NCBI RefSeq assembly: GCF_003704105.1
Contig: NZ_QUOQ01000003.1
Location: 186,001 to 250,000, forward strand
Direction of reading: 5' to 3'
Length of the DNA: 64,000 nucleotides
From: Brevundimonas lutea
GTDB lineage: Bacteria > Pseudomonadota > Alphaproteobacteria > Caulobacterales > Caulobacteraceae
Positions 46,273 through 58,080 of this stretch are shown piece after piece. How positions within the stretch are numbered: position 1 is the first letter of the stretch; every line of letters starts with the position of its first letter. The translations under genes and the position numbers were made by a program. Under the pieces are notes generated by a model. That model saw nothing but the letters and a program-made list of their open reading frames with translations. It had not been told where the DNA came from and ran no database searches.

Positions 46273-48720
46273 TCAGCGCGATCGCGCCTTCGTCCGGTTG
46301 GTCGGCGGCGCATTGGCCGGGTCTTCCGGCCAGGGGTGTTTCGGATAGCGGCCCCGCATATCGGCTCGCACCGCCGCCCACGATCCCGTCCAGAAGCCCG
46401 GCAGATCCTTCGTCACCTGCACCGGGCGCCGCGCCGGCGACAGCAGGGCCAGCGTCAGCGGCGTGGCGTCCGGCCCCACCGTGGGATGCGCCTTCAGCCC
46501 GAACAACTCCTGCACCCGCACCTCGACCCGAGGTCCGCCCTCCGCGCCGTAGTCGATGGCGGCGGTGGTCCCCAGCGGCGTTTCAAAGCGCTCCGGCGCC
46601 TCCGCCTCCAGCCGCCGCTGCCGGTCCCATGGGATCAGCCCGATCAGGGCGTCGGCCAGCCGATCGCGCGTCGACGCCAGGCTCTCGACCTGCCCCAGCA
46701 CAGGCTCCAGCCACTCCGCCCGCGCCGCCCACAGCCCCGCGTCCGACACATCGGGCCATCCCGCGTCCCGCTCGCGCAGAAAGGCCAGCCGCGCGCGGAT
46801 CGACAGCGCCCGCTCGCTCCAGGGCAGCGCCGACAGGCCGCCGCGCGCCACCTCCCCCAGCAAAGCCGCCGTCAGGGTCACCCGGTCCGGCGCGCCCAGC
46901 ACCGTCTCGCCCAGCACGACGGCCCCCAGCCGCTCGATCCGCCTCACTACGCGTCGCCCGGACGGCTCGACCACCAACCGGTCGTCCAGGGTGATGGCCT
47001 CCGCGAACATCGCCCGTACCGTCGCTTCGTCCAGAGCCGCCGCCAGTCGAATCCGGTCGCGCGCCTCGCGTCCGCCGCCCAATTCCCCCACCGCCAGCCA
47101 CGGCGCCCGCGCCAGCGCCTCGGTCGGCTCGAGGAATACGCCGCGCCCCGAGGCCAGCAGGAACTCCCCCGGCCGGCCCCGCGCCCTGCCTATCCGCTCC
47201 GGGAAGGCCAGACCCAGCAGTATGCCGGGCTCCAGCCGCTCGCCCTTCGCCCCACCGGCGGTTCGCGACCAGCGATCCGCCAGCGCGCGGGCCTCCTTCG
47301 CCCGTCCCCCGTCGTCCCGGCCCAGCCGACGCAGCCGCTCGCCCAGATCGACATCGTCGCCGCCCAGCCCCGGCTCGCTCAGGATCGCCGCCGCCCGCGC
47401 CGCCGTCGCCGTGTCGCCGCGATCCGCCGCCGTCGCCAGCATGTGCGCCAGTCGGGGTGACAGCGGCAGCTCGGCCATCCGCCGTCCATGCGCCGTCAGC
47501 GCGCCCTCCCCGTCCAAGGCGCCCAAACGCCCGAGCACCGCCCGCGCCTCCGCGAACGCGCCGCCCGGCGGCATATCCAGCAGAGCCAGTCCATCGGCGT
47601 CCTTCCGCCCCCACCGCGCCAGATCCAGTGCGAACCCGGTCAGGTCCGCCTCGGCGATCTCGGGCGGCAGGCTGGGGGCCAGGCCCCGCGTCTCCGCCTC
47701 CGGCCACAGCCGGTAACAGACCCCCGGCTCGGTCCGTCCCGCCCGCCCCCGCCTCTGGTCAGCCGAGGCGCGGCTGACCCTCACCGTGGCCAATCGGGTC
47801 AGGCCGCTGGACGGATCGAACCGGGGCACGCGCGACAGACCCGAATCGATCACCACCCGCACGCCCTGAATGGTCAGACTGGTTTCGGCGATGGCGCTGG
47901 CCAGCACCACCTTGCGGACGCCCGGCGGCGCGGGCTCCACCGCCCGATCCTGCTCGCCCCGATCCAGTCCACCATACAGTGGCGCCACCACCAGCCGCTC
48001 GCCTTCCAGCCCCGCCAGCCGCTCCGCCACCCGTCGTATCTCGCCCTGCCCCGGCAGGAAGACCAGGATCGAGCCCGTCTCCTCCCGGATGGCCTGCCGC
48101 ACCGCCCGCGCCGTGGCGTCCTCGATCCGCTCCCCGACGCCCGGCTCCAGATGCCGCGTCTCGATCGGAAACATCCGCCCCTCGGAGGCGATCACCGGCG
48201 CATCCCCGAGCAATCGCGACACCGCCGTCGTATCCAGCGTCGCCGACATCACCAGCAGCCTGAGATCATCCCTCAGCAGCCCCTGCGCCTCGCGCGCCAG
48301 CGCCAGGCCCAGGTCGGCGTCCAGGCTGCGCTCGTGGAATTCATCGAAGAGAACAGCGCCGACGCCTTCCAGGCCCGGATCGTCGAGGATCAGACGGGTG
48401 AACACCCCCTCGGTCACCACCTCGATTCGCGTCGTCGGCCCGACCCGCGTTTCCCCCCGACTGCGCACCCCCACCGTCTGGCCGACCGCCTCGCCCAGGG
48501 TCTGGGCCATGCGCCGCGCCGCCGCCCGGGCCGCCAGCCGCCGTGGCTCCAGCACCAGGATTCGCCCGTTCAGCCACGGCTGATCCAGCAGCGCCAGAGG
48601 GACGACCGTGGTCTTGCCCGCCCCCGGCGGTGCGGCCAGCACCGCGACATTCGACCGCGCCAGAGCCGCCGCCAGCGCCGGCAGCGCCTCGTGGATCGGC
48701 AGGGTTTCGGCGGCGGCCAT
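46273..48720 (-). CDS. hrpB: ATP-dependent helicase HrpB
   Basis: The 815-residue DEAH-type RNA helicase has Walker A PPGAGKTT, a DEFH box in LFDEFHERSLD, SAT, a helicase C domain (SAIAETSLTIQGVRVVIDSG; QRRGRAGR) and the HrpB-specific C-terminal region. Length and architecture are those of bacterial HrpB. Physiological role in alphaproteobacteria is poorly defined. It is upstream of the HWE kinase gene, 97 bp apart on the same strand, and divergent from the amino-acid permease. Confidence 0.94.
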   Translation of the reverse strand: MAAAETLPIHEALPALAAALARSNVAVLAAPPGAGKTTVVPLALLDQPWLNGRILVLEPRRLAARAAARRMAQTLGEAVGQTVGVRSRGETRVGPTTRIEVVTEGVFTRLILDDPGLEGVGAVLFDEFHERSLDADLGLALAREAQGLLRDDLRLLVMSATLDTTAVSRLLGDAPVIASEGRMFPIETRHLEPGVGERIEDATARAVRQAIREETGSILVFLPGQGEIRRVAERLAGLEGERLVVAPLYGGLDRGEQDRAVEPAPPGVRKVVLASAIAETSLTIQGVRVVIDSGLSRVPRFDPSSGLTRLATVRVSRASADQRRGRAGRTEPGVCYRLWPEAETRGLAPSLPPEIAEADLTGFALDLARWGRKDADGLALLDMPPGGAFAEARAVLGRLGALDGEGALTAHGRRMAELPLSPRLAHMLATAADRGDTATAARAAAILSEPGLGGDDVDLGERLRRLGRDDGGRAKEARALADRWSRTAGGAKGERLEPGILLGLAFPERIGRARGRPGEFLLASGRGVFLEPTEALARAPWLAVGELGGGREARDRIRLAAALDEATVRAMFAEAITLDDRLVVEPSGRRVVRRIERLGAVVLGETVLGAPDRVTLTAALLGEVARGGLSALPWSERALSIRARLAFLRERDAGWPDVSDAGLWAARAEWLEPVLGQVESLASTRDRLADALIGLIPWDRQRRLEAEAPERFETPLGTTAAIDYGAEGGPRVEVRVQELFGLKAHPTVGPDATPLTLALLSPARRPVQVTKDLPGFWTGSWAAVRADMRGRYPKHPWPEDPANAPPTNRTKARSR

Positions 48721-48857
48721 GCCACGCCCTAGCCGTCCCGGCGCCGGCTCGCCAGCCTCACGCTTGCGCCAACGGGGCGAAACCGCGTTGCCACAGTCCC
48801 GTCACATCGCTAGCGTCCGCGCCAACAGCAACCGCTGAAACAGTCGGAGGGGACTAC

Positions 48858-50405
48858 ATGTGGCGCGTTAAGCCGCTCGACGCCATCCTGGCCACGGCCC
48901 AGAAAAATTCACTGACGCGGACCCTGGGTCCGGTCCAGCTGACGCTCCTGGGCGTCGGCGCCATCATTGGTACGGGCATCTTCGTCCTGACCTCCGAGGC
49001 CGCCCAGAAGGCCGGCCCGGGCATGATGTGGAGCTTCGTCATCGCCGCGGCCGTCTGCGCCGTCGCCGCGCTCTGCTACTCGGAGCTGGCCTCGATGGTG
49101 CCGGTATCGGGTTCGGCCTACACCTATACCTACGCCGTTATGGGCGAGCTTCTGGCCTGGACCGTGGGCTGGGCCCTGATCCTGGAGTACGCGGTGGCCG
49201 CCTCCGCCGTGTCGGTGGGCTGGTCCGGCTACTTCATCGGGTTGTTAGGCAGTTGGGGTATAGAGTTGCCCCTTGCGCTCTCGGCCGGCCCCTACGCTGG
49301 CGGCATCGTCAACCTTCCGGCTCTCAGCATCGCTTTGCTGATCACCCTGTTGCTGATGATCGGCACCACCGAGTCGGCGCGGGTCAACGCCATCCTGGTG
49401 GCCATCAAGGTCACCGCCCTGACCACCTTTATCGTGCTGACCCTTCCGGCCATCCAGGGGGCCAACTTCGAGCCGTTCGCTCCCAAGGGGTGGTTCGACA
49501 CCACGGGCCAAGGCCTGGGCATCGTCGGTGCGGCGGCCACCATCTTCTTCGCCTATGTCGGCTTTGACGCCGTCTCGACGGCGGCGGAAGAGACCAAGGA
49601 TCCGCAGCGCAACGTGCCGATCGGCCTGATCGGTTCGCTTGGTATCTGCACCATCTTCTACCTGCTGGTCGCAGCCGGCGCGATCGGCGCCATGGGCGCC
49701 CAGCCCGTGGCCGGACCGAACGGCGAGATCCTCGCCGCCGGCAGTTCCGGCCTCGCCGCCCAGTGCCAGAGCCTGATGGCCGCTGGATCCGAGCCTCTCG
49801 TCTGTTCGCGTGAGGCCCTGGCCCACGTGCTGCGCGAAGTGGGTTACGAGCGGATCGGCGACCTGATCGGCATCGCGGCGTTCCTCGCCCTGCCCTCGGT
49901 CATCCTGATCATGCTGTTCGGCCAGACCCGCATCTTCTTCGTGATGGCGCGCGACGGCCTGCTGCCGGGCTTCCTGGCCAAGATCCACCCCAAGTGGAAG
50001 ACGCCGCACATCGTCACCATGATCACCGGCGTGGCCGTGGCCTTCTTCGCCGCCTTCCTGCCGGTCGGACAGTTGGCCGACATCGCCAACTCCGGCACCC
50101 TGTTCGCCTTCTTCATGGTGGCGATCGCGGTGCTGATCCTGCGCAAGAAGGATCCGACCCGTCACCGTCCGTTCAAGACGCCGGCGGTGTGGATCGTCGC
50201 GCCGCTGGCGATCATCGGCACGGTCGGGCTGTTCTTCAACCTGCCCACCGACGCCAAGCTGGTGCTGCCCATCTGGGGTGCGCTCGGCCTGGTCGTCTAC
50301 TTCCTGTACGGCTACCGCAAGAGCCACGTCGGCCAAGGCATCATCGACGTCCACGAGGACGATCCCGACGCCCCGCCGCCGCCGGTTCCGCCCATGCCGC
50401 GCTAA
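48858..50405 (+). CDS. APC-superfamily amino-acid permease (YfnA/CAT-like)
   Basis: The 515-residue protein has about twelve transmembrane helices with the APC signature GVGAIIGTGIFVLTSEAAQ in helix 1 and FAYVGFDAVSTAAEE in helix 6. It resembles cationic amino-acid transporters. The C-terminus is Pro-rich. GGAGGGG precedes the ATG at 48858; the open frame before it overlaps hrpB and is noise. A strong terminator follows. Confidence 0.92.
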   Translation: MWRVKPLDAILATAQKNSLTRTLGPVQLTLLGVGAIIGTGIFVLTSEAAQKAGPGMMWSFVIAAAVCAVAALCYSELASMVPVSGSAYTYTYAVMGELLAWTVGWALILEYAVAASAVSVGWSGYFIGLLGSWGIELPLALSAGPYAGGIVNLPALSIALLITLLLMIGTTESARVNAILVAIKVTALTTFIVLTLPAIQGANFEPFAPKGWFDTTGQGLGIVGAAATIFFAYVGFDAVSTAAEETKDPQRNVPIGLIGSLGICTIFYLLVAAGAIGAMGAQPVAGPNGEILAAGSSGLAAQCQSLMAAGSEPLVCSREALAHVLREVGYERIGDLIGIAAFLALPSVILIMLFGQTRIFFVMARDGLLPGFLAKIHPKWKTPHIVTMITGVAVAFFAAFLPVGQLADIANSGTLFAFFMVAIAVLILRKKDPTRHRPFKTPAVWIVAPLAIIGTVGLFFNLPTDAKLVLPIWGALGLVVYFLYGYRKSHVGQGIIDVHEDDPDAPPPPVPPMPR

Positions 50406-50431
50406 GCGGAGGGCGACGCCCGAAACGAGAG

Positions 50432-50459
50432 AAGCCCGGGGTTTCGGCCCCGGGCTTTT
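50432..50459 (+). terminator. Rho-independent terminator of the permease gene
   Basis: A 10-bp stem, AAGCCCGGGG (50432-50441) and CCCCGGGCTT (50448-50457), closes a TTTCGG loop and runs into TTTT-CCTTT. It separates the permease gene from the convergent tRNA-Leu gene. Confidence 0.9.
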
Positions 50460-50467
50460 CCTTTGCT

Positions 50468-50552
50468 TGGTGCGGATGAGAGGACTCGAACCTCCACGCC
50501 TCGCGGCGCTGGAACCTAAATCCAGTGCGTCTACCAGTTCCGCCACATCCGC
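50468..50552 (-). tRNA. tRNA-Leu (anticodon TAG)
   Basis: The minus strand folds into a class II tRNA: acceptor GCGGATG pairing with CATCCGC, anticodon arm CTGGA-TTTAGGT-TCCAG with TAG, a long variable arm (CGCCGCGAGGCG) and T-arm GGAGGTTCGAGTCCTC. The 3' CCA is encoded. Confidence 0.96.
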
Positions 50553-50608
50553 GATCAGGCAGGGCGTGCCTCTAGGCTGTCCCGCCCGTTGTCGCAACTG
50601 GCAAGGGG

Positions 50609-51043
50609 TCAGGCCATGCGGTTGAAGGTCACCGCGCGCCCGTCCACCGCCTCCGCGCGACCGCCGGCGCCGTAACCGGCGCTGCGATGGCGCACTTCGG
50701 CGACCTCGGCGGCGATGGCCCTGACGATCCCCTCGCTGACCGTCCGCGCCGCCTCCACCGCTCGCGCGTGGCGGGTCAGAATGGCCTCGAAGGCGCGCGT
50801 CGCCGTAGCCAGCGCCGAACGGTCGCGGTCGGGAACCTCGGCCAACAGCGCGCGATCCGCCTTCATTCGAGCCGATTCGCGCCGGTACAGATTGGCCATC
50901 TCTTGGGTCTCGGCCACGGTGGCGGCCACGTCCTGGGGTCGTCGGGCCTCGAAAGCCGCCAGTTCGGCGGTTAGCCGCTCGGTAAGCCGCTCGGTGAGCG
51001 TCGTCATCTGGCGGGCGCGTTCCTGCATATCGGCGACAGTCAT
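50609..51043 (-). CDS. flbY: Flagellar protein FlbY-like
   Basis: The 144-residue helical, coiled-coil protein (TERLTERLTAELAAFEARRP; EMANLYRRESARMKADRALL) is the third gene after flgI and cheL. That order is described for the Caulobacter flgI region, where the third gene is flbY; the name rests on synteny and size. The coiled-coil pattern also resembles FlgN-type flagellar chaperones. It is coupled to cheL by an ATGA overlap. Confidence 0.68.
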   Translation of the reverse strand: MTVADMQERARQMTTLTERLTERLTAELAAFEARRPQDVAATVAETQEMANLYRRESARMKADRALLAEVPDRDRSALATATRAFEAILTRHARAVEAARTVSEGIVRAIAAEVAEVRHRSAGYGAGGRAEAVDGRAVTFNRMA

Positions 51044-51444
51044 GCGGCGATCGCCAGTCTCGGCGCCTCTGGTTTCAGGGGAATGGCGGTTGCGGCCTCG
51101 GGCTCGGTCGGAACGACGTCGCCCGGCTCAGCGGGCAGCGGCGCCTGGGCCTCTTCCTGCATCTTCAGCATCTCGCTGAGCACCTGGTCGGCCAGGCCGA
51201 TGCCGCCGGCGCGTGCCGTCTGCTTGCCCATCTCGTCGATCATGAACGACCGCCACATCGACTCGCCCTCCCCGCCGCCGAACGGACCGTCGGTCGACAG
51301 ACCCTCGAACATCGGCCGCATCATCATGGCCAGGAAGCCGGCTTCGAACTCCTCGGCGACCTTGCGCATCTGGTCCGGCGTCGCCGCCTGGCCGAGCACG
51401 GGCGTAGCTCTGAGGAAGTCGGCGGACGGCGCGAGCGGGCTCAT
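51040..51444 (-). CDS. cheL: Rod-binding protein (FlgJ N-terminal-like, CheL)
   Basis: The 134-residue protein has the rod-binding domain (MRKVAEEFEAGFLAMMMRPM, then MWRSFMIDEMGKQTARAG) without the muramidase domain of enterobacterial FlgJ. It probably assists assembly of the flagellar rod and P-ring in the periplasm. The ATG shares a base with the flgI stop (TGATG). The same frame is open through flgI but not coding there. Confidence 0.88.
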   Translation of the reverse strand: MSPLAPSADFLRATPVLGQAATPDQMRKVAEEFEAGFLAMMMRPMFEGLSTDGPFGGGEGESMWRSFMIDEMGKQTARAGGIGLADQVLSEMLKMQEEAQAPLPAEPGDVVPTEPEAATAIPLKPEAPRLAIAA

Positions 51445-52562
51445 CACATCACCTCGATGTCGGCCTGCAGCGCGCCGGCCGCCTTGATGGCCTGCAGGAT
51501 GCTGATCATGTCGCGCGGGCTGACCCCCAGGGCGTTCAGGCCGTTGACCAGGGTCGACAGCGAGGTCGAGCCCTCGACGATGCGGATCTCGCGGCCCAGC
51601 TCCTCCTCGATCGCCACGTCGGTCTGGGGCAGGACCACGGTCTCGCCCTCTGAGAACGGCGCGGGCTGGCTGGCGAAGGGGTTCTCCTGGACCGAGACGG
51701 TCAGATTGCCCTGGGCCACCGCTACGGTGGACACGCGCACCGCCTCGCCCATGACGATCACGCCGTTGACCTCGTCGATGATCACCTTGGCCGGGGTGTC
51801 GACCTGCACCGTCAGGTTCTCCACCTGGGTCAGGAAGCCCGGCACGCCCAGGTGCGGCGGCGGCCTCAGCGTCACCACCGAACCATTGTCGGCATAGGCC
51901 GTGCCCGGATAGGCCTGGTTCACCGCCTGAGCGACGCGCTGGGCCGTAGTGAAGTCGGGATTGCGCAGGGTCAGCCGCACCTGATCCATCGAGGCCATGG
52001 AGAAGCCGGTGTCCTGCTCGACGATGGCGCCGGCGGCGATCCGCCCGGCGGTCGGCACGCCGCGCGTCACCGACGAGCCCGAGGCTCCCGACGCCGACAC
52101 CGATCCCGTCTGAACCGACCCTTGCGCGATCGCATAGATCTCGCCACCCGCGCCGCGCAGTTCGGTGACGATCAACTGGCCGCCCAGCAGACTCTTGGCG
52201 TCCCCCATGGACGACACGTTCACATCGATACGCGAGCCCGGCGTGGCGAAGGCCGGCAGTTCGGCCGTCACCATCACCGCCGCCAGGTTCTTGGTGTTGG
52301 CGTTGGCGTCCCGGATGTTGAAGCCCAGCTTCTCCGTCATGGCGTCGAGATACTGGCGCGTGAACGGCGAGTTCCTGAGCGAGTCGCCCGTGCCGTTCAG
52401 CCCGACCACCACGCCGTAGCCGATCAGCTGGTTGGTGCGGACGCCCTCGATGGCCACGATGTCCTTGATCCGCGACTGCGCCTCGGCTGCCCCCGGCAAG
52501 CCGATCAGGGCGGCGCCCGCCATCAGCAGGGCGGCGAGGGGACGAAGGTGGGTGACGGACAT
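51444..52562 (-). CDS. flgI: Flagellar P-ring protein FlgI
   Basis: The 372-residue protein has a signal peptide (PLAALLMAGAALIGLPGAAE) cleaved before QSRIKDIVAIEG and the conserved LIGYGVVVGLNGTGDS and TPAKVIIDEVNGVIVMGE segments. It forms the P-ring bushing around the rod in the peptidoglycan layer. Length is typical. The start MSVTHLRP is chosen at the signal peptide; the longer frame upstream lies in the regulatory region. First gene of flgI-cheL-flbY, divergent from fliX. Confidence 0.96.
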   Translation of the reverse strand: MSVTHLRPLAALLMAGAALIGLPGAAEAQSRIKDIVAIEGVRTNQLIGYGVVVGLNGTGDSLRNSPFTRQYLDAMTEKLGFNIRDANANTKNLAAVMVTAELPAFATPGSRIDVNVSSMGDAKSLLGGQLIVTELRGAGGEIYAIAQGSVQTGSVSASGASGSSVTRGVPTAGRIAAGAIVEQDTGFSMASMDQVRLTLRNPDFTTAQRVAQAVNQAYPGTAYADNGSVVTLRPPPHLGVPGFLTQVENLTVQVDTPAKVIIDEVNGVIVMGEAVRVSTVAVAQGNLTVSVQENPFASQPAPFSEGETVVLPQTDVAIEEELGREIRIVEGSTSLSTLVNGLNALGVSPRDMISILQAIKAAGALQADIEVM

Positions 52563-52617
52563 GGCGAACTCGCAGAAAACCGGTCCCACCCCGCAGTGCC
52601 AATCCCATGCCACGTCG

Positions 52618-52632
52618 TTAAGCACGAATTGT
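52618..52632. promoter_or_regulatory. CtrA-like site near flgI
   Basis: TTAA, seven bases and TTGT fit the CtrA consensus TTAA-N7-TTAA with two mismatches in the second half. It lies about 56 bp upstream of the flgI start in the divergent fliX/flgI region. Early flagellar genes of Caulobacter are CtrA-controlled, so this is a plausible site. Confidence 0.45.
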
Positions 52633-52695
52633 CGTTTGATTTCAGCACCCGCCCTGCCAACACGCGGCGCCTCCCGGCAGGATTTGCCCGCCCCA

Positions 52696-52710
52696 TTAAC
52701 CAAACGGTGA
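52696..52710. promoter_or_regulatory. CtrA-like half-site near fliX
   Basis: TTAACCA at 52696-52702 matches the strong half of the CtrA box; the expected second half reads GTGA. It is about 60 bp upstream of the fliX start, the position of a promoter-proximal activator site. Confidence 0.45.
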
Positions 52711-52762
52711 CGGCTCACCAACCACAGTGCGGCATGGCTCAAACCCAGCGGACGAGACGTCG

Positions 52763-53179
52763 ATGAAGGTCACCGGTCCCGGCGGTCCGATGATGCCCGC
52801 CGCCTCGCGCCCCGCGCGGGCTGCGGGCGGCTTCTCCGTGCCGTCCGGCTCCACCAGCGCCACGGGCCCTGCCGCCGCCGCGGGCGCCGCCGGAGGCGTC
52901 GCCGGCCTGTCGGGCCTCATGGCGCTTCAGGGCGTGGACGACCCGCTGGAACGTCGCCGCCGCAACATCCGCCGCGGCTCGGGCCTGCTGGACCGCCTGG
53001 ACGAGTTGAAGCTGGCCCTGCTCTCCGGCGCCGACGGCCAGACCGCGCTTCAGGGCCTGTCCCGCGCCGCCGCCGAGGCCCGCGCCGAGGACGACACCCC
53101 CGGCCTCACCGCCCTCCTCGACCAGATCGACCTGCGCGCCGCCGTTGAACTCGCCAAGGCCCAGCGCCGCGCGGCCTGA
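52763..53179 (+). CDS. fliX: Flagellar assembly regulator FliX
   Basis: The 138-residue protein matches FliX of Caulobacterales in size, in its Gly/Ala/Pro-rich N-terminus and in the helical C-terminus (VDDPLERRRRNIRRGSGLLD; ALLDQIDLRAAVELAKAQRR). FliX links early basal-body assembly to activation of FlbD and the class III/IV flagellar genes. It is divergent from flgI, as in Caulobacter. The ATG at 52763 is used; an earlier in-frame start is possible. Confidence 0.88.
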   Translation: MKVTGPGGPMMPAASRPARAAGGFSVPSGSTSATGPAAAAGAAGGVAGLSGLMALQGVDDPLERRRRNIRRGSGLLDRLDELKLALLSGADGQTALQGLSRAAAEARAEDDTPGLTALLDQIDLRAAVELAKAQRRAA

Positions 53180-53190
53180 TCGGCCACAAT

Positions 53191-53205
53191 GTTCTCACAT
53201 TGTTC
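53191..53205. promoter_or_regulatory. LexA SOS box upstream of uvrA
   Basis: GTTC-N7-GTTC (GTTCTCACATTGTTC) matches the alphaproteobacterial LexA operator exactly. It lies 80 bp before the uvrA start, so DNA damage should derepress uvrA. Confidence 0.85.
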
Positions 53206-53284
53206 TTGCTGAAATGCGGGACTCGCTCCCCATATAGCGCTGTCGGCCCGGACCCTCCCCGGCCCTCCCGCGTTCCCGGACAGC

Positions 53285-56236
<2,952 letters not shown>

Positions 56237-56584
56237 CCGGTTTGGCGTCATCGTCGCTCGCGGCGAGGCGCTTTGGCTCATCGCCCAAGCAAGGCGGGTT
56301 CATCACGGCGGGCACGACGGACTCACGGCGAACACGACGGCTTCAGTGCCGCGGGCGCAGCTGGCGGCAGTCGGCCAGCACGGGAGGGTGCCATGAATCG
56401 ACGCCTGGGCGTCGATCAACCTAAGCGGCCCTGCTGCGCAACAAGCCGCCGGCGTGGACACGCCTCTAACCCCGTCGTGTCCGTGGTGAAGCCCGTCGTG
56501 CCCGCTGTGATGAGCCGTCCCATCATCAGCGACCGACAGCCGCTGGTCGGCGACATCCAACTCAGAGCTCGAACGACCGAACCC
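56237..56584. other. 348-bp spacer with large imperfect inverted repeat
   Basis: No supported gene is visible. About 42 bases at 56300-56340 are nearly the reverse complement of 56472-56513 (shared blocks GCGGGCACGACGG and ACACGACGG, a few mismatches and one short indel). Between them lies a perfect 8-bp hairpin, ATCGACGC (56397-56404) and GCGTCGAT (56409-56416). The block could be a degenerate mobile element, a structured terminator for the convergent uvrA and gatB genes, or an unknown RNA. Confidence 0.6.
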
Positions 56585-58078
56585 CTACAGCCCCAGTTTG
56601 GCCTTTAGAATCTCGTTGACCGCGGCCGGATTGGCCTTGCCGCCGGTGGCCTTCATGACCTGACCGACGAACCAGCCGATGGCCTGGGGCTTCTCGGCCA
56701 CCGCGGCCGCCTTGTCGGGATTGGCGGCGATGATCTCGTCCACCGCCTTTTCGATCGCGGCGGTATCGGTGACCTGTTTCAGCCCGTGCTTCTCGACCAC
56801 CTCGGCCGGCGAGCCCTCGCCGTTCCACACGTGGTCGAAGACTTCCTTGGCGATCTTGGACGAGATGACGTTCGTCTCGATCAGCTCGACCAGCTGGGCC
56901 ACATGCGCCGCCGGCAGCGGGTTGTCCGAGAAATCCTTGCCGTCAGCCGTCAGACGGGCCGACACCTCATTGGTTACCCAGTTTGAGACCAGCTTGGCGT
57001 CGCGCCCCTTCGCCGCCGCCTCGAAATAGTCGGCCTTGGCCTGTTCCGAAATCAGCACCCCGGCGTCGTATTGCGACAGGCCATAGTCGGCCATGAACCG
57101 GCGACGCTTGTCGTCCGGCAGCTCGGGCAGAGACGCCTTGATCTCCTCGATCCAGGCCCGCTCGATCTCCAGCGGCAGCAGGTCGGGGTCGGGGAAATAG
57201 CGGTAATCGTGCGCCTCTTCCTTGGAGCGCATCGACCGCGTTTCGCCGGCCGTCGGATCGTACAGACGCGTCTCCTGATCGATCACGCCGCCGTCCTCCA
57301 GGATCTCGATCTGGCGACGAGCTTCATAACCAATCGCCTGAGAAATAAACCGGAAGCTGTTGACGTTCTTGATCTCGCAGCGCGTGCCCAGATGGCCGAA
57401 ATCGCCGCTTTCGCGGTATTTCTCGTACTGGCCGGGGCGGCACACCGACACGTTCACATCGGCGCGCAGATTGCCCTTCTCCATGTCGCCGTCGCAGGTG
57501 CCCAGATAGATCAGGATGGTGCGCAGCTTCTTCAGATAGGCCACCGCCTCGTCCGGGCTGCGCATGTCGGGGCGCGACACGATCTCCATCAGCGCCGTGC
57601 CGGCCCGGTTCAGATCGACATAGCTCTCCGAGGGCGACAGGTCGTGGATCAGCTTGCCGGCGTCCTGCTCCAGGTGCAGCCGCTCGATCCGCACATTGAA
57701 GAACGACCCGTCGTCGCGCTCGACCTCGACCACGCCCTCGCCGACGATCGGGTGATACAACTGGCTGATCTGATAGCCGGTCGGCAGGTCGGGATAGAAA
57801 TAGTTCTTGCGGTCGAACTGGCTCTTCTCGTTGATCTTGGCCCGCAGCCCCAGGCCGGTGCGCACCGCCTGCTCGACGCAGAACCGGTTCAGCACCGGCA
57901 GCATGCCCGGAAAGCCCGCATCGACCAGCGACACCTGCTCGTTCGGCCCCGCCCCGAAACCGACGGCGGCCCCCGAGAACAGCTTGGCCTTCGACGCCAC
58001 CTGCGCATGCACCTCCAGCCCCAGGACGATCTCCCAGGGACCGGTGCGGCCGTCGATGGTTTTGACCGGATCGCTCAT
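56585..58078 (-). CDS. gatB: Asp-tRNA(Asn)/Glu-tRNA(Gln) amidotransferase subunit B
   Basis: The 497-residue subunit phosphorylates and amidates misacylated Glu-tRNA(Gln) or Asp-tRNA(Asn). It has [27 protein letters not shown] with metal-site residues, and the C-terminal YqeY-like tail ([19 protein letters not shown], ending [10 protein letters not shown]). The ATG is two bases after the gatA stop. Order on the minus strand is gatC, small ORF, gatA, gatB. Confidence 0.97.
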   Translation of the reverse strand: MSDPVKTIDGRTGPWEIVLGLEVHAQVASKAKLFSGAAVGFGAGPNEQVSLVDAGFPGMLPVLNRFCVEQAVRTGLGLRAKINEKSQFDRKNYFYPDLPTGYQISQLYHPIVGEGVVEVERDDGSFFNVRIERLHLEQDAGKLIHDLSPSESYVDLNRAGTALMEIVSRPDMRSPDEAVAYLKKLRTILIYLGTCDGDMEKGNLRADVNVSVCRPGQYEKYRESGDFGHLGTRCEIKNVNSFRFISQAIGYEARRQIEILEDGGVIDQETRLYDPTAGETRSMRSKEEAHDYRYFPDPDLLPLEIERAWIEEIKASLPELPDDKRRRFMADYGLSQYDAGVLISEQAKADYFEAAAKGRDAKLVSNWVTNEVSARLTADGKDFSDNPLPAAHVAQLVELIETNVISSKIAKEVFDHVWNGEGSPAEVVEKHGLKQVTDTAAIEKAVDEIIAANPDKAAAVAEKPQAIGWFVGQVMKATGGKANPAAVNEILKAKLGL

Positions 58079-58080
58079 GC

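Noticed and set aside
51040-52608. A 522-codon minus-strand frame as one flagellar gene
   Set aside because: Only the final 134 codons are the rod-binding protein; upstream it overlaps flgI, whose frame is the coding one.
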